A DNA stretch of 11,461 nucleotides, from the NCBI GenBank assembly GCA_937888485.1, contig CALAQQ010000241.1, forward strand, positions 1 through 11,461. The letters run 5' to 3'. Positions 1 to 5,999 of this stretch are shown here, in pieces (position 1 is the first letter of the stretch; every line of letters begins with the position of its first letter). The notes beneath the pieces are model-generated. The model saw only the letters and a program-made list of their open reading frames with translations. It was not told the DNA's origin and made no database searches. The translations under genes were made by a program, and so were the position numbers. The stretch is from an uncultured Clostridia bacterium. Lineage in GTDB: Bacteria; Bacillota; Clostridia; Oscillospirales; Acutalibacteraceae.

Positions 1-1
1 T

Positions 2-805
2 AACGGCGGAGATATCTGGTATAACTCCGAGGTTACAAAGATTATTATGGAAGACGGCAAACCCGCAGGCGTTGTTATCAACGGCGAAAAAGAGGTTTAC
101 GGTAAGTATTTCATCTGCAACTCCTATCCTTATGCTGTTTTCAATGAACTTATGGATAAAAAAGACGTTCCCGAAAAGCAGATAAAGATGCTCAATGCCA
201 GAAAGACCGCATGCACTCTTACTACTGTTTATCTCGGCATGAACGTTACCAAGGAAGAACTCGGTATAACCGACTATTCCGTATTCATCGCGCCCGATTC
301 CGATTCCGATAAGCAGTATGAGTCAGCTCAGAATTTCGGCGGCGGATTCTGCATTATCAACTGCCTCAACGAGATTATTCCCGACTGCACTCCCGAAGGC
401 ACCTGTCAGCTTTTCCTGACTACGATGACGTTTGGCGACGTTATGAAGGACGTTAAGCCTCAGGATTATAAGAAATTCAAAACAAAGGTTGCAAAGGATA
501 TGATTGAAACCTGCGAAAAGGCTCTCAACATTTCCATCACTCCTTATATTGAAGAAATAGAAATCGCTCTTCCTCCCACGTTCTCACGCTATCTCAATAC
601 TCCGCTCGGCACACCCTACGGTTACAGACTTGAAAAATGGGACAGCATGATTCCCAGAACGGCTCAGTATATGAACGATCAGCCGTTTAAGAACTTCTTC
701 TTCTGCGGTGCAACCCAGGAAAGAGGCGACGGCTACGGCTGTGCATATTACACGGGCGAAAAAGCTGCAGGTATTGTGGTTAAAAAGATGAAGGAGGGCA
801 AATAA
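2..805 (+). CDS. FAD-dependent oxidoreductase, phytoene-desaturase-like (5' truncated)
   Basis: The reading frame is open from the window edge, so the N-terminal half with the dinucleotide-binding GxGxxG motif lies outside; 267 residues of the C-terminal half are present. The segment begins with a GG-x-I-W-Y-N-S-EV stretch followed by an EDGKPAGVVINGE block, the strand layout by which CrtI-like flavoproteins (phytoene desaturase/amine-oxidase fold) hold FAD. It ends with FFFCGATQERGDGYGCAYYTG and a GEKAAGIV helix, which matches the C-terminal FAD-contacting segment of that superfamily. The substrate cannot be told from this part; carotenoid chemistry is not implied, because many anaerobes carry such proteins with unknown substrates. 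The next gene starts one base after its stop, and its ribosome site AAGGAGGG (791-798) lies inside this gene, so the two are almost surely co-transcribed and the neighbour may exchange electrons with this enzyme. Family assignment is fairly sure; function is open. Confidence 0.78.
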   Translation, partial: NGGDIWYNSEVTKIIMEDGKPAGVVINGEKEVYGKYFICNSYPYAVFNELMDKKDVPEKQIKMLNARKTACTLTTVYLGMNVTKEELGITDYSVFIAPDSDSDKQYESAQNFGGGFCIINCLNEIIPDCTPEGTCQLFLTTMTFGDVMKDVKPQDYKKFKTKVAKDMIETCEKALNISITPYIEEIEIALPPTFSRYLNTPLGTPYGYRLEKWDSMIPRTAQYMNDQPFKNFFFCGATQERGDGYGCAYYTGEKAAGIVVKKMKEGK

Positions 806-806
806 G

Positions 807-2012
807 ATGGCAGGCAAGCTTAAAAAGGATTTAAAGGCACTCGACTTTATTCCGCTTCTTAAAAACAGACAGTCAAGATTCGATTCGGCAAGCTCGGTTC
901 TTTCTCCGATTGCCGATAATGCAACGGCACTTGCCCGTGCGCTCCATCCCAAGCGCCAGTATTTAAAGGTTGCCGAAGTTAAGGATATGTCACCCGACTG
1001 CAGGAGCTTCACTCTTGTTCCCGACCCCGAAAGAGGAACAACAGAGCTTGCATATTTCGGAGCAGGAAAATATCTTACCGTATTCGAAACAATAAACGGT
1101 ATGCCCGTAACAAGAGCGTATTCGATTTCATCCTCACCCAAGGATTCTCTTGAAGGTAAGTATGTTCTGACAATAAAGCTTGTTGACGGCGGTCTTGTCT
1201 CGAGATATATTTTTGACACATGGACTGTCGGTGCAAATGTTGAAGTTTCTGCACCCTCAGGCAATTTTGAATATCAGCCTCTCCGCGATGCAAAGAAAGT
1301 TATCTGTCTTGCAGGCGGAAGCGGTATAACACCGTTCATTTCCATGGCAAACGCAATTGCCGACGGTGACGAAGATTTCGAAATGACGCTTCTCTACGGA
1401 AGCCGCAATAAAGATAACATTCTTTTCTTTGATGAACTTGAAGAGCTCGAAAAGAAGTGCGACAAAATAAAGGTTGTTCACGTTCTCAGCGAAGAAAAGA
1501 GAAAGACAAAAGGAACAGAAAAAGGCTTTATTACAGCAGAGCTTATCAAGAAATATGCCCCCGAAAACGAAGCATATTCCGTATTCCTCTGCGGACCTCA
1601 GCAGATGTATGAATTTGTTGATAAAGAACTTGAAAAGCTGAATCTTGCAAAGAAATATATCCGCCATGAAATGTTCGGTGAATTCCACAATCCCGCATCT
1701 CAGCCCGATTATCCTGCGGGTGTTCCCGAAAGAGTTAAAATCACCGTTACAATTCAGGATAAAACATATATTATCTTCGGTTCATCTTCGGATTCGGTTA
1801 TGCAGATAATCGAGAAAAACGGCCTTGCCGCACCGTCAAGATGCAGAAGCGGTGAATGCGGATTCTGCCACTCACATCTTATTTCGGGAGAGGTTTATGT
1901 TCCGAAGCATCTTGAATACCGCCGACTTGCAGACTATCAGTTCGGTTGTATTCACCCCTGCTGTTCATTCCCCCTCACCGATCTTGAAATCAACGTTCCC
2001 GTTGCAAAATAA
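807..2012 (+). CDS. FNR-type flavin reductase fused to C-terminal 2Fe-2S ferredoxin domain
   Basis: The predicted 401-residue electron-transfer protein moves electrons between NAD(P)H, flavin and a plant-type 2Fe-2S cluster. Residues 1-50 are a basic leader without a recognised domain. Residues about 50-155 form the flavin-binding barrel with RAYS at 103-106. Residues about 160-290 form the NAD(P) domain with GGSGITP at 170-176 and the late CGPQQM motif at 262-267. Residues about 308-400 are a ferredoxin domain with Cys346, Cys351, Cys354 (CX4CX2C) and Cys385 as likely cluster ligands; Cys381 and Cys386 are extra. This domain order matches benzoate-dioxygenase-reductase-like and HCP-reductase-like proteins. 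The ATG sits 8 nt after AAGGAGGG, which fixes the start. Coupling to the flavoprotein gene upstream suggests it reduces or reoxidises that enzyme, which is inference. A hairpin follows at 2021. Confidence 0.85.
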   Translation: MAGKLKKDLKALDFIPLLKNRQSRFDSASSVLSPIADNATALARALHPKRQYLKVAEVKDMSPDCRSFTLVPDPERGTTELAYFGAGKYLTVFETINGMPVTRAYSISSSPKDSLEGKYVLTIKLVDGGLVSRYIFDTWTVGANVEVSAPSGNFEYQPLRDAKKVICLAGGSGITPFISMANAIADGDEDFEMTLLYGSRNKDNILFFDELEELEKKCDKIKVVHVLSEEKRKTKGTEKGFITAELIKKYAPENEAYSVFLCGPQQMYEFVDKELEKLNLAKKYIRHEMFGEFHNPASQPDYPAGVPERVKITVTIQDKTYIIFGSSSDSVMQIIEKNGLAAPSRCRSGECGFCHSHLISGEVYVPKHLEYRRLADYQFGCIHPCCSFPLTDLEINVPVAK

Positions 2013-2020
2013 AACAGTAA

Positions 2021-2050
2021 AAGCTCGGAGTGCATGTGCATTCCGAGCTT
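2021..2050 (+). terminator. hairpin closing the flavoprotein/ferredoxin-reductase operon
   Basis: An inverted repeat begins nine bases after the stop: AAGCTCGGAGTGCA pairs with TGCATTCCGAGCTT with one G-U pair. The run that follows (ATTTAT) is a weak U-tract, so termination may be partial. Confidence 0.7.
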
Positions 2051-2071
2051 ATTTATGCCGTTAATTTCCAC

Positions 2072-2100
2072 TTGACATTTTTTCAGATAAGGTATATTAT
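2072..2100 (+). promoter_or_regulatory. sigma-A promoter of the 80-aa protein gene
   Basis: A perfect -35 TTGACA (2072-2077) is followed after 17 nt by TATTAT (2095-2100, 5 of 6 to TATAAT). Transcription would start near 2107, just before the LexA-type box at 2114, so a bound repressor would block initiation or clearance. Confidence 0.75.
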
Positions 2101-2113
2101 ATAATCCATGACA

Positions 2114-2125
2114 GAACAAATGTTC
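2114..2125 (+). promoter_or_regulatory. LexA/SOS (Cheo-type) operator
   Basis: GAACAAATGTTC fits the Gram-positive SOS consensus GAAC-N4-GTTC; the outer base on the right is G, as in the extended consensus. The same 12 bases recur in front of the Y-family polymerase at 5919-5930. The site lies about 7-18 nt after the predicted transcription start and 20 nt before the gene, a sensible place for repression. Confidence 0.75.
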
Positions 2126-2145
2126 GGAAAAGTAAGGGGATACGT

Positions 2146-2388
2146 ATGGTCAGAAAAGTATTTGTTGACGTTTATGTGCTCGTTGATAAAGACGGCAAAC
2201 GCAGACCTTTGCGTATCCAATGGGAGGACGGTACGGTTTATACTGTCGAAAGGCTTCTCAACCGATGCCGATGCTGTTCAAGGAATGTCGGCGGCGGTGA
2301 AATACGCTACACAGTTCAGATTAACGGCAGAGAAACCTTCATTTTCGAAGATAACCACGGAAAGTGGTTTGTGGAAGGTAAATGTTAG
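2146..2388 (+). CDS. small conserved hypothetical protein, predicted SOS-regulated
   Basis: This 80-residue protein has no named domain that I recognise. It begins KVFVDVYVLVDKDGKRRPL and continues IQWEDGTVYTVERLL, then ends GGEIRYTVQINGRETFIFED and GKWFVE; the alternation suggests a small all-beta fold. From memory, similar small proteins with a WEDG...IRYT...WFVE pattern are common in clostridia, but I cannot name a family. A Cys-rich patch (Cys41, Cys43, Cys44) and a C-terminal Cys80 are visible. There is no signal peptide or membrane segment, so it is likely cytoplasmic. The start is set by AAGGGG six bases upstream of the ATG. It has its own promoter and a LexA-type box in its leader, so induction by DNA damage is predicted. 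No clear terminator follows, and transcripts may run into the DUF2804 gene. The overlapping longer frame at 2108-2410 lacks such features. Confidence 0.78.
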   Translation: MVRKVFVDVYVLVDKDGKRRPLRIQWEDGTVYTVERLLNRCRCCSRNVGGGEIRYTVQINGRETFIFEDNHGKWFVEGKC

Positions 2389-2402
2389 ACAAATTATATG
2401 TT

Positions 2403-2431
2403 TTGACTAATCTGTAAATATGTGCTATAAT
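2403..2431 (+). promoter_or_regulatory. sigma-A promoter of the DUF2804 gene
   Basis: TTGACT (2403-2408), a 17-nt spacer, then a perfect TATAAT (2426-2431). It gives the DUF2804 gene expression independent of the SOS-controlled gene upstream. Confidence 0.78.
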
Positions 2432-2462
2432 TATAAAACTAAAAATTAAGGAGAAAGTGAAA

Positions 2463-3557
2463 ATGAGTGCGGAACTTAAAAGAACCTATGTGCCGTTCAA
2501 AGACTGGAAAGAGAAATCAAAGCAGACGGAATATACCGAAAACACTCCTCTTCTTGCACCTGACGGAACATTGCTTGCAAAAGGCTGGGCAAGAAAAAAC
2601 GTCTTTGAATATAACAGAGATTATGTCAAGACGGGGATAATGAGTCGAAAAGAATGGGATTTCTATAACATCGCTGATGACAAAATGCAGATGCTTGTCA
2701 GTTTTGCCAATATCAACATGGGCGGTTATGTTGCCGCAAAGCTTGTTGACCTTAAAACAGGAAAAGTTATCATTGACGCAACCCAGCTTTTCCTCGGAGG
2801 GAAGAAGCATATTCCTCCTGCAAAAGGCGATGAACCCAACCGTTTCAAGGATAAAATCGGCGGTGCAGAGTTTGATTTTATAACAAAAGAAACGGAAAGA
2901 ACTCTCCGGTTCAAAAAGAAACACGGTGGAAAAAATGTTGAGTGCACCTGTCAGATGGATATCATGCCCGGTCTTGAAAACATAACAACCGTTCTTCCGT
3001 TTGAAGGCGACAATACAAAGTATTTCATGACAACAAAGCAGTTTTGCATGCCTTGTGATGCTGAATTTAAAATTGATGATTTCACATATAAATTTTCCAA
3101 GGAAAATTCTTTCTGCACTCTTGACTGGGGCAGAGTGAACACTCCTCACAGAATGGTCTGGTATTGGGGAAGTGCATCAAAATATCATACCGATGAAAAC
3201 GGAATAAAGCATCTTCTCGGTTTTGAAATCACATGGGCAATCGGTGACGAAAGCAATGCCACGGAAACCTGCATTCTTTATGACGGCAAGGTACATAAAA
3301 TCGGCGCAGTTGACGTTGAAAAATTCCCCAAAGGCAGATATCTTGAAGAATGGAAATTTGTTTCGGAAGACGGAAGATTCAACATGACAATGACACCGAC
3401 CCTTGATAACCATACAGATGTCAATTTCCTTATCGGAAGAATGAACTGTCATCAGATTTTCGGTGTATGGAACGGCGACGTAACCCTTGATGACGGAACA
3501 AAAATTGAAATAAAAGACCTTTTCACGTTCTGCGAATATGTAGAAAACAGATGGTAA
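2463..3557 (+). CDS. DUF2804 family protein
   Basis: A 364-residue protein of the DUF2804 family, whose function is unknown. Family hallmarks in the N-terminal part are a PLLAPDGTLLAKGWAR segment, then FEYNRDYVK and a KEWDFYNI motif. The C-terminal half carries DWGRVNTPHRMVWYWG, a GFEITWAIGD segment and the tail stretch FGVWNGDVTLDDGT. The many aromatic residues and beta-type segments suggest a barrel or sandwich that binds a ligand, which is inference. No signal peptide or transmembrane segment is visible. I prefer the ATG at 2463 because AAGGAG (2448-2453) lies 9 nt upstream; the in-frame GTG at 2457 would leave only 3 nt. It has a good promoter of its own and ends six bases before a strong hairpin, so it is probably monocistronic, apart from possible read-through from the small SOS gene. 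Confidence 0.82.
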   Translation: MSAELKRTYVPFKDWKEKSKQTEYTENTPLLAPDGTLLAKGWARKNVFEYNRDYVKTGIMSRKEWDFYNIADDKMQMLVSFANINMGGYVAAKLVDLKTGKVIIDATQLFLGGKKHIPPAKGDEPNRFKDKIGGAEFDFITKETERTLRFKKKHGGKNVECTCQMDIMPGLENITTVLPFEGDNTKYFMTTKQFCMPCDAEFKIDDFTYKFSKENSFCTLDWGRVNTPHRMVWYWGSASKYHTDENGIKHLLGFEITWAIGDESNATETCILYDGKVHKIGAVDVEKFPKGRYLEEWKFVSEDGRFNMTMTPTLDNHTDVNFLIGRMNCHQIFGVWNGDVTLDDGTKIEIKDLFTFCEYVENRW

Positions 3558-3562
3558 AAATC

Positions 3563-3594
3563 AAACCCGCTTTGCTTTTGTGCAAGGCGGGTTT
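3563..3594. terminator. bidirectional terminator between convergent genes
   Basis: AAACCCGCTTTGC pairs with GCAAGGCGGGTTT (one G-U pair) around a six-base loop. On the minus strand the hairpin is followed by GATTTTT, so it can also end transcripts of the WYL regulator, whose stop codon is at 3601. On the plus strand it closes the DUF2804 gene. Confidence 0.82.
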
Positions 3595-3600
3595 AGTGAA

Positions 3601-4587
3601 TTATTTGTATAATTTTGCAACAGATTCTACCTGTTTTTTCATTTCTTCACGTACTTCATCGGGGGCAACTATTTCCGCTTCCGTTCCGAAGCCGAAAACC
3701 CATGCAAGGAATTGCTGGCTGACAACAACATTAACCGTAAAAGTGAAATGTTCTTCGCCGTCTTTTATTATCATTGTGTTTCTTCCGAAACGGTCAAGAA
3801 CAGCCCCTACAAGATGATTTGCAAAGCGGAGTTTTACCTTCTGTTCTTCTCCTCCGAACATACCGAAAACTGTTTTGGTGTATGCTGACATATCTACCTT
3901 TTTGAATTCTTCTGTGCCTTCACGCTCCGAATCCGTGAGACTTACCTTCTCCATTTTATCAACTCGGTAATGTTTCATTTTTCCGGCAGATGAATCCCAT
4001 GCAAGCATATAGTAGTTTTCGTCGTCCCAGATAAGCGCAAACGGGCTCACTTCATAAAACGCACCGTCATGTCTGTAGCGATGCTCTTTTTCGACGGTAT
4101 ATTCAAAATATTTATATCGGATTTTTCTGTTTTGCACTATTGCATCGGAAACAACGTCAACAGCATAATAAATGCTTTCGTTCATGCTTTTGACACGGTT
4201 TGTAACATAAACCTGCCTTTGAAGGAGCTGACCGTCATATTCGCTTGCAAGACCCTCAATTTTCTTTATCAGCTTGTACGTTTTATCTTCGGTAATGAAT
4301 TTTGAGGACTGAATGCTGTCAACAAGAAGCTTCAGCTCGGGAAGCTCAAAATCACGTTCACCGATGTAATATCCTCCGTTTTTTCCCTTGAGCTGGATTA
4401 TGTCAAGACCGAAATGCCTGAGAGCTTCGATATCGTCATATATACTTTTTCTTTCAGCGGAAATATCGTTTCTTGCAAGCTCTTCAATGATTGCCGCTGT
4501 ACTTACGGGATGCTCCTCGTCGGAACGCTGCATGAGATATTTTACGATATAAAGAAGCTTGAGTTTCTGGTTTGATGATTTTGCCAT
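3601..4587 (-). CDS. HTH/WYL-domain transcriptional regulator
   Basis: A 328-residue DNA-binding regulator of the YafY/WYL type. Residues about 8-75 are the winged helix: KLKLLYIVKYLM, then SAERKSIYDDIEALRHFG as recognition region and GGYYIGERDFELPELKLLVDSI leading into the linker. The WYL domain spans about 145-215, with YYMLAWD (192-198) in place of the name-giving triad and HYRVDKM (206-212) supplying the conserved Arg and Asp. The C-terminal WCX-like extension runs from about 250 to 327. WYL domains are thought to sense nucleic acids or nucleotides, so a signal related to DNA damage or nucleotides is possible here but not shown. The ribosome site AGAAGGTG lies about 8 nt upstream of the ATG. 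The gene is divergent from the AI-2E-family transporter with 139 nt between them, making that transporter or itself a candidate target. Confidence 0.87.
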   Translation of the reverse strand: MAKSSNQKLKLLYIVKYLMQRSDEEHPVSTAAIIEELARNDISAERKSIYDDIEALRHFGLDIIQLKGKNGGYYIGERDFELPELKLLVDSIQSSKFITEDKTYKLIKKIEGLASEYDGQLLQRQVYVTNRVKSMNESIYYAVDVVSDAIVQNRKIRYKYFEYTVEKEHRYRHDGAFYEVSPFALIWDDENYYMLAWDSSAGKMKHYRVDKMEKVSLTDSEREGTEEFKKVDMSAYTKTVFGMFGGEEQKVKLRFANHLVGAVLDRFGRNTMIIKDGEEHFTFTVNVVVSQQFLAWVFGFGTEAEIVAPDEVREEMKKQVESVAKLYK

Positions 4588-4625
4588 ATCTAAAACACCT
4601 TCTTGTTTTCCGATACTGTATAATC

Positions 4626-4654
4626 AGCATATCACAGCATAAATCGAAAATCAA
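4626..4654 (-). promoter_or_regulatory. promoter of the WYL regulator
   Basis: On the minus strand, TTGATT (4649-4654) is followed after 17 nt by TATGCT (4626-4631), preceded by TG at the extended -10 position. Both boxes are imperfect, but spacing and location 39 nt before the ATG are right. The facing transporter gene has an AT-rich TATATT near 4690 but no convincing -35. Confidence 0.5.
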
Positions 4655-4726
4655 CTGCGTTTGTTAATGATTTGTTCAAAAAATTGGTGTATATTAAATC
4701 TGTAAAAAGAATGCGGAGGGGATAAA

Positions 4727-5869
4727 GTGAAGAAAATTGAAAATAAAACAATCATAAAAATTGCACTTGCCGTTATAGGTGTTTATCTTGTTATTCACTA
4801 TTGGACAACGGTTTCGGGATTTTTAGGAACTCTGTTTTCAGCCTCGGTGCCTCTTTTGTTCGGATTTGTAATTTCATATCCTTTAAATATTCTCATGAAA
4901 TTTTATGAAAGACACTGGTTCCCGAAATCGAAAAAATCTTTTGTTGAAAAAAGCCGCAGACCCGTCTGCCTTATCGGTTCGATACTGACGATTGCAGGTA
5001 TAATTTCGCTCATAATTGTTCTTATTGCGCCTCAGCTTGTCAACTGTATAAAGCTTCTTGTTGCGGAAGTACCTGCCGCTATAAATATGCTTGTCGAAAA
5101 ACTCAGAACAATCGACTTTATTTCAAAAGATTTAATCAATACACTTTCTTCAATTGATTGGAAATCAAGAATAAACGATATAATTGAAACCGTAACATCC
5201 GGTCTTGGAAGTGCGATGAATGTGGCGGTTACGGCGGTAACATCGATATTTTCTGTTGTTGCAAATATTGTTCTCGGTCTCATTTTTGCGCTTTATCTTC
5301 TTCTTGACAAAAACAGACTTGTCCGTCAGATAAAAAAAGTCAGCGGAAAGTATATTCCTTCAAAGATTCATTCAAAGGTTTCGCATGTTCTTGAAGTTGT
5401 AAATGACAGCTTCCGCAGATTTATCGTCGGTCAGTGTACCGAAGCGGTTATTCTCGGAACACTCTGTACAATCGGTATGATGATTTTAAAACTGCCTTAT
5501 GCCGCAATGATAGGTGCGCTTATTGCTTTCACTGCACTTATTCCTATTGTCGGTGCATTTATCGGTGCGGGTGTCGGTGCGTTTCTGATTCTTATGGAAT
5601 CGCCGATGAAGGCATTGATTTTCCTTATTTTTATCATTGTTCTTCAGCAGCTTGAGGGCAATCTTATCTATCCGAAAGTTGTCGGTTCATCAATCGGTCT
5701 TCCCGGTATCTGGGTGCTTGCGGCAGTTACCGTTGGCGGCGGTGTCATGGGTATCTGGGGTATGCTTATCGGTGTTCCCGTTGCGGCTGCGGTATACCGT
5801 CTTGTCAGAGAAGCTGTCAACAAAAAAACCGATGAAGAACCTGCTGAAAATCCCGTAACTCAAGAGTAA
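4727..5869 (+). CDS. AI-2E/PerM (UPF0118) family membrane transporter
   Basis: A 380-residue polytopic membrane protein of the AI-2E transporter family (PF01594), which includes TqsA, YtvI and PerM. Hydrophobic segments appear near residues 8-33, 34-56, 79-105, 167-193, 233-254, 258-290, 295-308 and 325-358; the long polar stretch 106-165 between the third and fourth segments is typical. Signature pieces are PLLFGFVISYPLN early, FALYLLLDKNRL at the fourth helix end, and the C-terminal block EGNLIYPKVVGSSIGLPG, followed by WGMLIGVPVAAAVYRL. Members export small molecules or ions; autoinducer-2 transport was shown for few of them and should not be assumed. The start is GTG, chosen because GGAGGGG (4715-4721) is 5 nt upstream and no ATG lies nearby in frame. 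A hairpin ends the unit seven bases after the stop. Confidence 0.87.
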   Translation: MKKIENKTIIKIALAVIGVYLVIHYWTTVSGFLGTLFSASVPLLFGFVISYPLNILMKFYERHWFPKSKKSFVEKSRRPVCLIGSILTIAGIISLIIVLIAPQLVNCIKLLVAEVPAAINMLVEKLRTIDFISKDLINTLSSIDWKSRINDIIETVTSGLGSAMNVAVTAVTSIFSVVANIVLGLIFALYLLLDKNRLVRQIKKVSGKYIPSKIHSKVSHVLEVVNDSFRRFIVGQCTEAVILGTLCTIGMMILKLPYAAMIGALIAFTALIPIVGAFIGAGVGAFLILMESPMKALIFLIFIIVLQQLEGNLIYPKVVGSSIGLPGIWVLAAVTVGGGVMGIWGMLIGVPVAAAVYRLVREAVNKKTDEEPAENPVTQE

Positions 5870-5875
5870 AAATAT

Positions 5876-5906
5876 AAATCGGAACACCCAGGTGTTCCGA
5901 TTTTTA
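5876..5906 (+). terminator. terminator after the AI-2E-family gene
   Basis: AAATCGGAACACC pairs perfectly with GGTGTTCCGATTT, with two bases between the arms, and a run of T follows (5901-5905). It insulates the transporter gene from the SOS-regulated polymerase operon that begins just downstream. Confidence 0.88.
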
Positions 5907-5917
5907 TACCTGCGTTG

Positions 5918-5931
5918 CGAACAAATGTTCA
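5918..5931 (+). promoter_or_regulatory. LexA/SOS (Cheo-type) operator of the Y-family polymerase operon
   Basis: CGAACAAATGTTCA contains GAAC-N4-GTTC, with the outer C on the left as in the Bacillus LexA consensus. It ends nine bases before the -35 box of the polymerase promoter. The 12-base core is identical to the box at 2114-2125, and DNA-damage polymerases are classical LexA targets, which strengthens both assignments. Confidence 0.82.
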
Positions 5932-5939
5932 AAAACATA

Positions 5940-5968
5940 TTGAAAGTTGACAGATGGTTTGATATAAT
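5940..5968 (+). promoter_or_regulatory. sigma-A promoter of the Y-family polymerase operon
   Basis: TTGAAA (5940-5945), a 17-nt spacer, and a perfect TATAAT (5963-5968). The flanks AAACATATTGAAA and TTTGATATAATAAA are repeated exactly, with the same 12-nt gap, at the xylA promoter (9124-9162). Confidence 0.82.
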
Positions 5969-5999
5969 AAAAACAAAAACTACGGGAGGGCATGGAAAG

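Noticed and set aside
584..1264. Long minus-strand frame of 226 codons across the two flavoprotein genes.
   Set aside because: It is antisense to two well-supported genes, has no ribosome site and shows no recognisable domain.
2100..2105. TATAAT at 2100-2105 as the -10 box for the 80-aa gene.
   Set aside because: It would be 22 nt from the TTGACA; TATTAT at 2095-2100 gives the normal 17-nt spacing.
2108..2410. A 100-codon frame overlapping the 80-aa gene.
   Set aside because: Its start codon lies before the LexA-type box and has no ribosome site, and the protein lacks pattern. The 2146-2388 frame has AAGGGG at good spacing and a coherent beta-strand pattern.
2457..2462. GTG at 2457 as the start of the DUF2804 protein.
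   Set aside because: It is only 3 nt from AAGGAG; the ATG at 2463 has normal 9-nt spacing.
5882..5897. GAAC...GTTC inside the hairpin at 5882-5897 as a further SOS box.
   Set aside because: The spacing is N8 where the consensus needs N4; the repeat is part of a long perfect stem followed by T-residues and is better read as a terminator.
5947..5952. TTGACA at 5947-5952 as the -35 of the polymerase promoter.
   Set aside because: Only 10 nt separate it from TATAAT; TTGAAA at 5940-5945 has the 17-nt spacing and is matched at the xylA promoter.
5892..5999. N-terminal extension of the Y-family polymerase (start at 5892).
   Set aside because: It would cover the terminator, LexA box and promoter. 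The ATG at 6000 has GGGAGGG upstream and begins directly before the catalytic Asp10 motif.
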